DNA from: CBDIBC01 sp965276635
GTDB lineage: Bacteria; Actinomycetota; Acidimicrobiia; Acidimicrobiales; Palsa-688
Assembly: GCA_965276635.1 (NCBI GenBank)
Contig: CBDIBC010000005.1
Location: 930,001-994,000 of the forward strand
DNA: 64,000 bases
Direction of reading: 5' to 3'
The position numbers were made by a program, and so were the translations under genes. Shown here in pieces: positions 18,701-26,189 of the stretch. The notes under the pieces were generated by a model. That model searched no databases and was not told the origin of the DNA. It saw nothing but the letters and a program-made list of their open reading frames with translations. The first letter of the stretch is position 1; the number at the start of each line of letters is the position of its first letter.

Positions 18701-18900
18701 ACTCACCGGAGCACGCCGTGGCCGCCGCCATCGCGGTGGCGCGCGCCGAGTCGTTCTGGGAGCTGCCGTTCATCGGCCGGTTCCTCACCCCGTCGCCGGA
18801 GCGGGCGACGGCGGTTGCCGGCGCACGTGCGAACGGCGCGACTGTGAACGGCAGGAGTGCACCAGCCGAGGAGCCCGCCCCGCTCGAGGCGCCCCGCTGA
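15769..18900 (+). CDS. Fusion: degenerate metallophosphoesterase + membrane domain + MprF/LysX-type aminoacyl-phosphatidylglycerol synthase
   Basis: 1043 aa. Residues 20-340 follow a calcineurin-like phosphoesterase: LVLSDLHLT, then IVFNGNLLD in place of GDxxD, ALPGARDPH in place of GNHD, and ITGHTCRAEL in place of GHTH. Two membrane helices (about 228-250 and 262-285) interrupt this domain. Residues 440-660 contain about six more helices. Residues 670-1010 form the DUF2156/LPG-synthase GNAT-like domain (GSGTLDYFALRPDKEFFFWG, SLWRFNAKFEPDWQPRYAIY). The synthase part transfers an aminoacyl group from tRNA to phosphatidylglycerol at the membrane. Several phosphoesterase metal ligands are replaced, so that part is probably non-catalytic. 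Monocistronic, convergent with 18910. Confidence 0.85.
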   Translation: MTDRPPPPEIPDLVTVDIPVGGRVLVLSDLHLTKDPSGGQTAALTEVAQSIDAWTGPGAIVFNGNLLDAPGPAGRAAAGADILAAHGRLVASVRTFAGGAGRRVFALPGARDPHLAWLPAAQQTLNTQMGAEIALTLELRIETGAGMRSVRVEPGHRFDPQAAFVDPRNRGESPLSQHLRDQVVAPPLDTGGRAPSASWLAGTDRLADPAAFADLVVSRLTYRRLGRRAWLLLVPVVLALVLRLPVLAARHAASLGGDRWRVTLLLAATLAELLVLAGLGFAAVRGTWRGLAALTPGGAPADTNEAARAAARDLVTGGSTGLITGHTCRAELTHLGAGFYANAGASTEIVDRCDARLPGLGLPPVFLTHREVAWVELEAGNELHVRLFHGRQDLPGNSLLERAVARRGPDGGAAKELHPDVVATFPQGGSWPAPPVSDQHRRRVRRLAATFVALIGFLSLFSALSDPLRDRLTDLRQFVPLLVPETAAALTALASLALLMLARGIRRGQRRAWLVCQGLLLATFVLHLIKGFDVEEAIITLAVAGFLWVQRREFEAATDVPPVRRSILLVIGAAVATVLAGTLGLQVGHWVTSTRHHHRIPRLSWSRALQASVERMVGVKHVALPSDIDRFFSPAMAAATAGLVVFALVLAFRPVVARRRRTTDTGGLERARAIMGRHGSGTLDYFALRPDKEFFFWGDTVVAHATYSGVCLVSPDPIGPVSERTEAWKAFRAYVDGQGWALAGLGAGEEWLPIYRASGMHDLYVGDEGVVRVGRFTLEGGRFKGLRQAVNRVAKHGYTISFHDPSRIDGDLRAALEDVMTKSRRGDVERGFSMTLGRVFDPADEGLLLAVVHGPPPDGSAAGTVGAPVAFCQYVPAPGIGGYSLDLMRRDAGEHPNGLIDFAVVETIRHLAANGGEGLGLNFATMRAVLAGETGEGLSQRVQAWLLRRMGDSMQIESLWRFNAKFEPDWQPRYAIYDSPEHAVAAAIAVARAESFWELPFIGRFLTPSPERATAVAGARANGATVNGRSAPAEEPAPLEAPR

Positions 18901-18909
18901 GCCGGCTGA

Positions 18910-20271
18910 CTAGGGCCGGGCGCCGTAGTAGGCGGCGTCGCCGAAGGTGAAGATCCCGCCGTCGGACGCCACCAGCCAGTAACCCTGACCCGACGGGGTG
19001 GCCGCCATGCCGACGACCGGCTTGCTCAACCGCACGTTCCCCGTCGAACCGTGGAACTGGGCATCACCGAAGGCGAAAATGCCACCGTCGGAGGCCACCA
19101 GCCAGTAGCCGGCACCGGTCGGGGTCACAGCCATGCTCACCACCGGCTGCGTGAGCCGCACCGCACCGGTGGAGCCGTCGAACGGCGCACCGCCGAAGGT
19201 GAAGATCCCGCCGTCGGACGCCACCAGCCAGTAGCCGCCGTGCGGGTCGGCGGCCATTCCCACGACCGGCTTGGTCAGCCGCACCGCACCGGTGGAGCCG
19301 TCGAACGGCGCACCGCCGAAGGTGAAGATCCCGCCGTCGGACGCCACCAGGTAGTAGCCGCCCTGGGGGTCGGCGGTCATGCCCACGATGGGCTCGGTCA
19401 GCCGGACGTTCCCCGTCGAGCCGTCGTAGGGGGCGTCGCCGTAGGTGAAGATCCCGCCGTCGGAGGCCACCAGCCAGTACCCGTGGCCCGACGGGGTGGC
19501 CGCCATGCCGACGATGGGCTTGTTCAGCGCCGCCCGCCCGACGTCGCCGTACTTGGTGGCGTCGCCGTAGGCCAGCACGGTGCCGGCCTGGTCGACCATC
19601 CAATAGCCTCGGCCGGTCACCGTGGCCGCCATGGCCACGACCGGCGGCGGACCGAACGAGGTCGGGCCATCCTGGCAGGGGGCGAATGCCGTGGCGGTGG
19701 CCTCGTCGGTGTAGGCCACCGTGGAGCATGTCGGGTCGATCTCCCACGGCGGCGTGCAGGTGATCACCCGGCACAGGATCCGCCCCGAGCAGGGGATCTC
19801 GGTGTGGCACTGGCCGTAGCGGAACGCCGTGCAGCCGACGTGCTCGTTGCTGCAGTTGCCGAGGGCGCACTCGCAGGTGACGTTGTCGCAACCCGAGCCG
19901 CAGAAGATGCTGCCACCGGCGCATCCGCACGAGGTGCACTCGCCCATGCAGTCGATGTAATAGCGGGTACCGGCGCAGTACCGGGAGCCGTCGGCCTTCC
20001 ACCAGCCGCCGATGAACGATCCCGACGGGCAGGCGTTGACCCCCCCGTCGATGGTGCAGCAGAACTGGGTGAAGCCGTCACAGCACGCGGCCGAGCAGCT
20101 GCAGCTGCCGCCGCCGCAGCTGCACACCGCGGCATAGGCGCTACCCGGTCGGAGGATGAAGTCGACGGGACCGACCGAAAGTGCGGTGGCGGCCATGGTG
20201 CCGCGGGCGATGAAGCTACGCCGCGACGTCCGGTCGACCAGCCAGGTGCCCAGCTTCTCGGTGACGCTCAC
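18910..20271 (-). CDS. Tat-exported Cys-rich MauA-like protein with six C-terminal GYWL-type repeats
   Basis: 453 aa. A Tat signal is present (SRRSFIARG at 16-24, hydrophobic to about 47). Residues 50-199 contain 26 Cys, including DGFTQFCC, a GGWWKADGSRYC segment and YYIDCMGECTSCGC. This resembles the disulfide-knotted light chain of methylamine dehydrogenase (MauA). Trp90, Trp91 and Trp176 occur, but the spacing differs from the TTQ-forming pair, so a cofactor cannot be claimed. From about residue 205 there are six repeats of about 42 aa (GYWLVASDGGIFTFG, FDGSTGAVRLT). The GTG overlaps the MauE-like stop. The native heavy chain of this enzyme family is itself a beta-propeller, which makes the fusion notable. 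Last gene of its operon. Confidence 0.75.
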   Translation of the reverse strand: MSVTEKLGTWLVDRTSRRSFIARGTMAATALSVGPVDFILRPGSAYAAVCSCGGGSCSCSAACCDGFTQFCCTIDGGVNACPSGSFIGGWWKADGSRYCAGTRYYIDCMGECTSCGCAGGSIFCGSGCDNVTCECALGNCSNEHVGCTAFRYGQCHTEIPCSGRILCRVITCTPPWEIDPTCSTVAYTDEATATAFAPCQDGPTSFGPPPVVAMAATVTGRGYWMVDQAGTVLAYGDATKYGDVGRAALNKPIVGMAATPSGHGYWLVASDGGIFTYGDAPYDGSTGNVRLTEPIVGMTADPQGGYYLVASDGGIFTFGGAPFDGSTGAVRLTKPVVGMAADPHGGYWLVASDGGIFTFGGAPFDGSTGAVRLTQPVVSMAVTPTGAGYWLVASDGGIFAFGDAQFHGSTGNVRLSKPVVGMAATPSGQGYWLVASDGGIFTFGDAAYYGARP

Positions 20272-20795
20272 GACGACCTCCCCTGTCGAGCCTGGGCCAG
20301 CGGGTTGGTGAACACCACGTAGGCCAGCATGGCGCATACGGCGGTGGCCAGCCCGAGCGGGAGGCCCGCCCATGGCTGGTGGACGAACACGTCGGCCACG
20401 GTCGTGTGTCGGACGGCGGCCCACCACCCGCCTGATGCCGCCCCGGCCAGGTTCAACACCAGGTGGGCGACGGTCGGCTTGGTGTCGGGTCGACCGAAGC
20501 ACCCGCACGACGCCACGGGCCAGTGCCGCACCAGCGCGCCGGCGATGAATCCGGCGAAACCGAGGTAGCTGGCAGCGACGAGCACCCCGCCGATCCGCCC
20601 GGGGGCGACCAGGGCGACCACGGCCACCGCCACCTCGACCAGGGCGCCGACGCGCACCCAGGCCGGCGCGGCCGGCAGGCCGGCGGCGCGCAGCGCGGTG
20701 GCCGTGTCCGCCGGTCGCGCCACCTTGGCCGCCCCGGCGCCGCCGAGCAGGATGGTGGCAGCCACGAAGATCCCGGTGACCGGCGGAGCGTTCAT
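20268..20795 (-). CDS. MauE-like membrane protein
   Basis: 175 aa with four or five membrane helices. It begins MNAPPVTGIFVAATILLGGA, has AKVARPADTATALRAAG after helix 1, and carries the pair SCGCFG in RHWPVASCGCFGR, as in MauE/DoxX-type proteins. MauE is needed for disulfide formation and maturation of the MauA light chain in methylotrophs. Here it lies directly upstream of the Cys-rich MauA-like gene and overlaps both neighbours by 4 nt, which supports the same role. Whether it moves electrons to quinone is unknown. Confidence 0.8.
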   Translation of the reverse strand: MNAPPVTGIFVAATILLGGAGAAKVARPADTATALRAAGLPAAPAWVRVGALVEVAVAVVALVAPGRIGGVLVAASYLGFAGFIAGALVRHWPVASCGCFGRPDTKPTVAHLVLNLAGAASGGWWAAVRHTTVADVFVHQPWAGLPLGLATAVCAMLAYVVFTNPLAQARQGRSS

Positions 20796-21253
20796 GCCGC
20801 CCCCATCTCGAGCGAGCCGACGATCTGGTTGGCCTGGTAGCAGAGGGGGCTGCGGTTGGCGAAGGACCCGACCACCGAGTACAGGCAGTAGCCGTGGCCG
20901 TTGTTGGTGAAGAACCGCTGCACGCCGGCCTGGCCGGCCAGCACCCGTTGCAGGGCGTTGGGCTGGTACATGTCGGGCGTCAGGCCGGGAATGCCGGCGG
21001 GCGCGAACAGGGCGGTCCCCGCCGCCTCGGGCCCGAAGTCGAGGACGGCGACGAACACGTCCTGGGCGCCGAGCAGCTCGACCACCCCACTGCCGTAGTC
21101 GCCGCGGACAGGCGGCAGCGGGACGGTGGCGGCGTGCACGACGGGCAGGGTCGTGGTGCCCGGCGTGTTGGCATCCCGTTGGTAGATGCGTGCTTCCCAC
21201 CCCGACGGTGGCGTGACGGCCAACCCGTAGGACGCGATGCGCACACCGCTCAC
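20792..21253 (-). CDS. Conserved protein of unknown function in the Mau-like operon
   Basis: 153 aa from the GTG at 21253, preferred over an upstream GTG at 21307 because GGGAGAG lies 8 nt before it. It begins MSGVRIASYGLAVTPPSGWEARIYQR and continues with VVELLGAQDVFVAVLDFGP. Two Cys occur near the C-terminus (GHGYCLYSVVG and SPLCYQAN). No signal peptide or membrane helix is seen. Its stop overlaps the MauE-like ATG. The constant Trp/Arg-rich opening suggests a defined small fold, but I do not recognise it. Confidence 0.65.
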   Translation of the reverse strand: MSGVRIASYGLAVTPPSGWEARIYQRDANTPGTTTLPVVHAATVPLPPVRGDYGSGVVELLGAQDVFVAVLDFGPEAAGTALFAPAGIPGLTPDMYQPNALQRVLAGQAGVQRFFTNNGHGYCLYSVVGSFANRSPLCYQANQIVGSLEMGAA

Positions 21254-21293
21254 CGGTTGATCTCTCCCATGCGTGTGCTCCGATCCCGGCGGC

Positions 21294-21884
21294 TCACCTG
21301 ACACCACCGACGAGTAGGGCGACGGGTGCGGCGGCGGCCAGGCCGACGGTGATCACGGTGGCCCGGTGGGCAGCAGGCAACCACGACATCAGCCGCCGCT
21401 GCCGGGCCACCAGATCGCCGGGACTGCGCACCCGGCCGCCGGTGAGCAACGGCACGGCTCGCACCAACCCGAACGCCGCGCCGATCGACAGGCCGCCGGC
21501 GAGCGAGCCGCAGAGCAGCTCCACCGCCAGCATCAGGTACACCGCGCCGGTGGTGACGATGGTGACCACACCCGCGCCCAGCTGGGCCCCGAAGCCGGCG
21601 CCGTAGACCCAGCCGCGGTAGCGGCCCAGCCAGTCCTCGTTGACCTGCCGGTGGACGGTGGGCAGGCGGTGGCGGCGCCACTCGGCCGTCCCCACGGTCG
21701 CGCCGACGACGACGAGGGCGACGGCGCGGGCCACACCCGGCAGTGGCACTCCGGCACCGACCGCCCCGAGCGCGGCACCGACGGCCCCGGCGGCGACGAT
21801 CGAGGCAGCCAGGTACCAACCCACGGTGATACCCCAACGATTGTGCCGAGCCCGCTCACCGAGCGGGCTGATGCTCGTGAGCAT
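21294..21884 (-). CDS. Multi-pass membrane protein of the Mau-like operon
   Basis: 196 aa, about five helices, including VGWYLAASIVAAGAVGAALG, ARAVALVVVGATVGTAEW, AGVVTIVTTGAVYLMLAVEL and ATVITVGLAAAAPVALLVGG. Short basic loops (EWRRHRLPTVHRQVNEDW and ARQRRL) suggest cytoplasmic sides. No catalytic motif and no Cys pair. It lies between the MauD-like and MauE-like genes, so a role in export or maturation of the Cys-rich protein is a guess from context. Confidence 0.7.
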   Translation of the reverse strand: MLTSISPLGERARHNRWGITVGWYLAASIVAAGAVGAALGAVGAGVPLPGVARAVALVVVGATVGTAEWRRHRLPTVHRQVNEDWLGRYRGWVYGAGFGAQLGAGVVTIVTTGAVYLMLAVELLCGSLAGGLSIGAAFGLVRAVPLLTGGRVRSPGDLVARQRRLMSWLPAAHRATVITVGLAAAAPVALLVGGVR

Positions 21885-21893
21885 CGACTCGCC

Positions 21894-21968
21894 TCACGGC
21901 GACCACGTGGAGCGCAGCCCGGCGACCACCGCCACGCAGATCCCGACCAGCGACAGCCCAACGCTCAA
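21894..21968 (-). CDS. Possible 24-residue membrane peptide
   Basis: A TTG whose last bases overlap the MauD-like stop (TTGA) opens a frame reading MSVGLSLVGICVAVVAG then LRSTWSP. This is one hydrophobic helix with a basic tail. It ends nine bases before the next ATG, so the operon spacing would be tight if it is translated. It is too short for sequence alone to prove. Confidence 0.35.
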   Translation of the reverse strand: MSVGLSLVGICVAVVAGLRSTWSP

Positions 21969-22822
21969 CCTGGGTTCCCGGGCTGCCCGGGGCCAGCGAT
22001 CCTACCGGCCGTCTGGTCGCCACCGGGCCCGCCGTCAGAAGTCCCGTTGGCCGTTCGACCGGGCCACAAGCGCGGGTCGCCCGGCCCGATCCCCGCCGCG
22101 GCCAGCTCGCGGTCGATGCGTGCTTCGCGCTCGGCGTCCGCCCCCGCCTTGCGCCATGATCCCTCCAGCTCGGGGGTCGGGTCGCCGGAGGCATCCGCGG
22201 CCACGGTGGCCAGCAGGGTGTGGACCTGGTCCCACGTGGAGGCCACGCCCTCGCCGGCCACCCGGCCCGCGGCACCGGAGATGTACACGAAGTACGGGGC
22301 GTAGGGCACGTCGTAGTGCTGCCACACCTCGGTGGACATCACCACCGGCACATGGGTGCCGGCCAGTCCCTCGACCGTCGACGGCGATTCGCCGTCGGCC
22401 CCGCGAGTGACGACGACCAGCCGGGCCTGCCCCGGGACCTGTGGCGTCTCGGTGCGGAAGGTCTCCCAGAACGTCCGACACGTCTGGCATCCAGAGGTGA
22501 GAAAGGCCACGAGCGTGTCGTGGCGGACCCCCCGCACAGCCAGGCTGATGCCGTCGCCCGACGGGGTCATCCCGGCCAGGTCCATGACGTCGGCGGCATC
22601 CGGCCCCGACGGGGTCGGCCGGGCCGGGCCGGCCTGCGCCCCGAGGGTCGCCGGCCCGGAGCGCAACGTGACTGCCGTGGCTCCGATCGGGCTGTCCGGC
22701 GACAGGTCGATGCCCAGGCGGTGCATCGACCGGGTCAGCTCGGCATTGGAGCGCAAGAGGCCGACCATCAGGAATCCCAGGAGGGCGACCACGGCGACCA
22801 GCACCACGTCGATTGCGACCAC
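21965..22822 (-). CDS. MauD-like membrane-anchored thioredoxin-fold protein
   Basis: 285 aa. An N-terminal anchor (VVLVAVVALLGFLMVGLL) is followed by a linker and a thioredoxin fold with active site TSGCQTCRTFW (CQTC). Downstream come ARLVVVTRG, GTHVPVVMS and the cis-Pro region VPYAPYFVYI. MauD is the thiol-disulfide partner required to make the methylamine-dehydrogenase light chain. The GTG start at 22822 follows AAAGGGAGG; the open frame upstream lacks a ribosome site. The C-terminal 80 residues are Gly/Pro-rich and specific to this protein. Probable first gene of the operon that ends with the Cys-rich protein. Confidence 0.78.
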   Translation of the reverse strand: MVAIDVVLVAVVALLGFLMVGLLRSNAELTRSMHRLGIDLSPDSPIGATAVTLRSGPATLGAQAGPARPTPSGPDAADVMDLAGMTPSGDGISLAVRGVRHDTLVAFLTSGCQTCRTFWETFRTETPQVPGQARLVVVTRGADGESPSTVEGLAGTHVPVVMSTEVWQHYDVPYAPYFVYISGAAGRVAGEGVASTWDQVHTLLATVAADASGDPTPELEGSWRKAGADAEREARIDRELAAAGIGPGDPRLWPGRTANGTSDGGPGGDQTAGRIAGPGQPGNPG

Positions 22823-22905
22823 GGGCCTCCCTTTCGCACGCTCGACCGCCAGCTCGTGCGGCCGGTCCGTGGCGCTCAATCTACCAACCACAGGCGCCAG
22901 GGATC

Positions 22906-24573
22906 TCAGAACAGCAGGGTGGCGTGGCGGGCGAAGTCGATGACCGGTGAGGAGACACCGGCGAAGATAGTGAAAGCGACCGACACGACCAGGACGATCG
23001 CCACCGGCGCCGGAACCTTGATCGCAGTGTCAGGGGGCGCCTGCAGCGCAACCGTGGTCGCACCGTCGCCCGTCGCCCCGCTCGCCGCGACCGAGTCGAG
23101 TCCGGCCGTGACGGTCCCATCGGTCGGCTCGGTCTCGTCGTCGACCTGCGGGGTGCTGTACATGAGGATGCCGATGCGGAGGTAGAAGAAGGCGGCGATG
23201 GCGGCCGCCAGCATGCCGATGATGGCCAACGGGTACTGGCTTCGCGCCACCGCCGCTTCGATCACGTAGAACTTGGCCAGGAAGCCGCTGGTGAGCGGGA
23301 TGCCGGCCTGGGCCAGCAGCAGGATGAGCATGGCGAACGCCAGCGCCGGACGGCGCCGGCCGAGGCCCCGTATGGCACCGAGGTCGTTGCGAGCCTCGCC
23401 TCGCTCCTGGATAACCCCGACGATGGCAAAGGTGCCGGCGATGATGAAGGTGTAGGTGAACAGGTAGAAGAGCGCTCCAGCCGTACCCCGCGCGGTGCCG
23501 GCCTGCAGGCCGATGAGCACATAGCCGGCCTGGCTGATCGACGAGTAGGCGAACATCCGTTTCAGGTCGCGCTGCACGATGGCCAGCACCGAGCCGACGA
23601 CCAGGGTGACCACGGCGATGAACCAGATCACCGGGCGCCAGTTCGCCTGCTGGCTGTTCAACCCCTCGAGGAGCACGCGGAACAGGCCGGCGAACCCGGC
23701 CGCTTTGGCCACCGCCGCCATGTACCCGACGAAGGGGGTCGGCGCTCCCTGATAGACGTCCGGCGTCCAGAAGTGGAAGGGGACGGCCGCCACCTTGAAG
23801 CCCAAGCCGACGATGAGCAGGACCATGCCGGCGAGGAGGACACCGTTGTTCTGCAGGGTGTTGCGGGCCAGGAACTGCGCCATCTCGTCGAACTGGGTGG
23901 ATCCGGTGGCCCCGTAGGTCAGCGCCGCGCCGTAGAGGAAGATGGCGGACGAGAACGAGCCCAAGATGAAGTACTTCAGGCCGCCCTCACCCGACTGGAT
24001 CCGCCGGCGGTGGTACGCAGTGAGCACGTACAGGGCGATCGACATCACCTCCAGGCCGAGGAACAGCATGATGGTCCCCGACGCCTCGGCCATCATCATG
24101 GCGCCCACGCTGGCCAGCAGGATGAGGACGTATGCCTCCACCCCGTCGAGGCCTTCGCGCTGCAGGTAGCTGTCGGCCAGGAGTGCGGCCAGGCCCGTCG
24201 CCACGCTGATCAGCAGCAGGAACAGCACGCTGAAGTGGTCGTAGATGACCTGGCCGCCGATGGTGATGTTCGTGCCGTGGTCGCTGACGTCGACCCACTG
24301 CAGGGCGGAGACCACACCGGCCGCCACCGAGACGCCGAAGGTGAGCAGGGCGTAGAGGCCGGGACGCGAGCGCTTCGGGAGGACGGCGGAGACGGTGAGC
24401 AGGACCAGCGAGCCGACGGCCAGGACGAGCATGGCGCCGATGCTGCGGTACTCGACAGGAATGTGGATGCTGCCGGTCGCCGTACAGGCTCCGTGCACGA
24501 CGCGAGGCGTGACCTGGCATCCGCTTCTCGGCTGGGTTGCCTGGGCCAGCAGCGAGGTGACGGCGATGATCAC
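22906..24573 (-). CDS. nuoN: NADH-quinone oxidoreductase subunit N
   Basis: 555 aa, a proton-pumping antiporter-like subunit of complex I in the membrane arm. It contains MLFLGLEVMSIALYVLTAYH, LGFKVAAVPFHFWTPDVYQG (the functional Lys and the PFHxWxPDVYxG signature) and QRDLKRMFAYSSISQAGY. About 14 helices. GTG start overlapping the nuoM stop. A hydrophilic loop near residue 500 is Asp/Thr-rich and longer than usual. Last gene of the nuo operon. Confidence 0.97.
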   Translation of the reverse strand: MIIAVTSLLAQATQPRSGCQVTPRVVHGACTATGSIHIPVEYRSIGAMLVLAVGSLVLLTVSAVLPKRSRPGLYALLTFGVSVAAGVVSALQWVDVSDHGTNITIGGQVIYDHFSVLFLLLISVATGLAALLADSYLQREGLDGVEAYVLILLASVGAMMMAEASGTIMLFLGLEVMSIALYVLTAYHRRRIQSGEGGLKYFILGSFSSAIFLYGAALTYGATGSTQFDEMAQFLARNTLQNNGVLLAGMVLLIVGLGFKVAAVPFHFWTPDVYQGAPTPFVGYMAAVAKAAGFAGLFRVLLEGLNSQQANWRPVIWFIAVVTLVVGSVLAIVQRDLKRMFAYSSISQAGYVLIGLQAGTARGTAGALFYLFTYTFIIAGTFAIVGVIQERGEARNDLGAIRGLGRRRPALAFAMLILLLAQAGIPLTSGFLAKFYVIEAAVARSQYPLAIIGMLAAAIAAFFYLRIGILMYSTPQVDDETEPTDGTVTAGLDSVAASGATGDGATTVALQAPPDTAIKVPAPVAIVLVVSVAFTIFAGVSSPVIDFARHATLLF

Positions 24574-26186
24574 GGATTGGCTCCTGTGGCTGCGCTGGCG
24601 GTGCGGGGCGTGGCGCGTCCACCGTCGACGTTCTGGTCAGCCGGCACGGCATAGACCTGGCCGCGACCCTCGCTGGGGACGTGCAGGCTGGGGTCCACCT
24701 GATGCACGTGGGCGAGGAGGTGGTTGACCGACGGAGTGATTCGGTCGAGCACCGGGCGGGGGTAGATGCCGACGAAGACGATGCCGATCAAGAGCGGGGC
24801 GATGGCGATCCGCTCGCGCCATGTCATGTCGGTGATGCCGGCGTTGGCCTCGCTGGTCCGGCCCTGGAACACCCGCTGGTAGGACCACAACAGGTAGACG
24901 GCCATCAGGATCACCCCGGTGGCGCCCACCACCGCCCACCACCGGTGGGTGATGAAGGTGCCGACCAGGACCAAGAACTCGCCGACGAAGCCGTTCAGGC
25001 CGGGCAGCCCCACCGCGCTCATCACGACGGCCAGGAAGACCGCAGCTAGGATGGGGGCCGGCTTCTGGAGGCCTCCCAGCTCGGAGATCTTGGTGGTCTT
25101 GCGCCGCTCCCACAGCATGCCGATGAGGAAGAACATGGCGCCGGTCGTCAGGCCGTGGTTGACCATCTCCAGGACGCCGCCGGACAGGCCCTGGGAGCTG
25201 AACGCGAACAGGCCGAGGACGATGAAGCCGACGTCGACGACGGTGCCGTAGGCGACGAGGCGCTTGAGGTCGCGCTGTACGACGGCGACCACGGCGCCGT
25301 AGGTGATGCCAATGGCGCCGAGGGTCAGGAACAGCGGCGCCAGGTTCACCGCCGCGGTCGGGAAGATGAAGACCCCGAAGCGGAGGATGCTGTAGGTCCC
25401 CAGCTTGAACAGCAGACCGGCGAGGATCATGGAACCCGAGGTGGGCGCCTCGCTGTAGGCGTCGGGCATCCAGGTGTGGAATGGCACCACCGGCATCTTC
25501 ACCGCGAAGGCCACGGCCATTGCACAGAAGATGAGCTCCTGGTCGTTGACCGGCAGATGGCTGGCCAGTCGGGTGAGGGTGAGCAGGTCGAAGGTCTGGT
25601 GGCCGCCGTTCGCCGGTGCGGTGAGGAACACCAACGACAGGATGCCGACGAAGAGGAACGCAGAGCCGGCGAAGGTGTAGATGAAGAACTTCATGGCCGC
25701 GTAGTTCCGGCGGAAGCCCCCGAAGCCGGCGATGAGGAAGTAACCGGGAACCAGCGTCACCTCGAAGGCCACGAAGAACAGGAACAGGTCCATGGCCAGG
25801 ACCGAGGCGATGATCGCCCCTTCGAGCAGCAGCATCCAGCCTACGAACGACTTGGCGTTCCCCCGCATCTTGGGCCCGAACATGGCCACGGGGAACAGGA
25901 GCGCGGTGATGGCCACCAGGAACAGCGAGATCCCGTCGACTCCGACCTTCCACTCGATGCCGAACGAGCTGATCCACGACTGGTGGCTGATGAACTGGAA
26001 GCCGGCGTGGCCACCCTTGAACTCGACGAGCAGGGTGATGACCGTCGCCAGCTCCATGGCGGTGGCCACGACGCCGACGGTCTTGATGTCGGCGGAGAAC
26101 CGGGACGGCAGCAGGGCAACGGCTATGGCTCCGGCGATGGGAACGAAGATGGCGACGGTCAGGATGGGGAACGCAAGGGTGGACAC
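24570..26186 (-). CDS. nuoM: NADH-quinone oxidoreductase subunit M
   Basis: 538 aa. Antiporter-like complex I subunit with FFVAFEVTLVPGYFLIAGFG (key Glu on helix 5), FAVKMPVVPFHTWMPDAYSE (key Lys) and VQRDLKRLVAYGTVVDVGF. It pumps protons in concert with NuoL and NuoN. The GTG start is 3 nt after the nuoL stop. A C-terminal extension of about 35 residues follows the last helix. Confidence 0.97.
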   Translation of the reverse strand: MSTLAFPILTVAIFVPIAGAIAVALLPSRFSADIKTVGVVATAMELATVITLLVEFKGGHAGFQFISHQSWISSFGIEWKVGVDGISLFLVAITALLFPVAMFGPKMRGNAKSFVGWMLLLEGAIIASVLAMDLFLFFVAFEVTLVPGYFLIAGFGGFRRNYAAMKFFIYTFAGSAFLFVGILSLVFLTAPANGGHQTFDLLTLTRLASHLPVNDQELIFCAMAVAFAVKMPVVPFHTWMPDAYSEAPTSGSMILAGLLFKLGTYSILRFGVFIFPTAAVNLAPLFLTLGAIGITYGAVVAVVQRDLKRLVAYGTVVDVGFIVLGLFAFSSQGLSGGVLEMVNHGLTTGAMFFLIGMLWERRKTTKISELGGLQKPAPILAAVFLAVVMSAVGLPGLNGFVGEFLVLVGTFITHRWWAVVGATGVILMAVYLLWSYQRVFQGRTSEANAGITDMTWRERIAIAPLLIGIVFVGIYPRPVLDRITPSVNHLLAHVHQVDPSLHVPSEGRGQVYAVPADQNVDGGRATPRTASAATGANP

Positions 26187-26189
26187 CCG

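Noticed and set aside
22823..22891. Upstream extension of the MauD-like protein to an in-frame start at 22891
   Set aside because: The 23 added residues are polar, lack a ribosome site and would place the signal anchor in the middle; GTG 22822 follows AAAGGGAGG.
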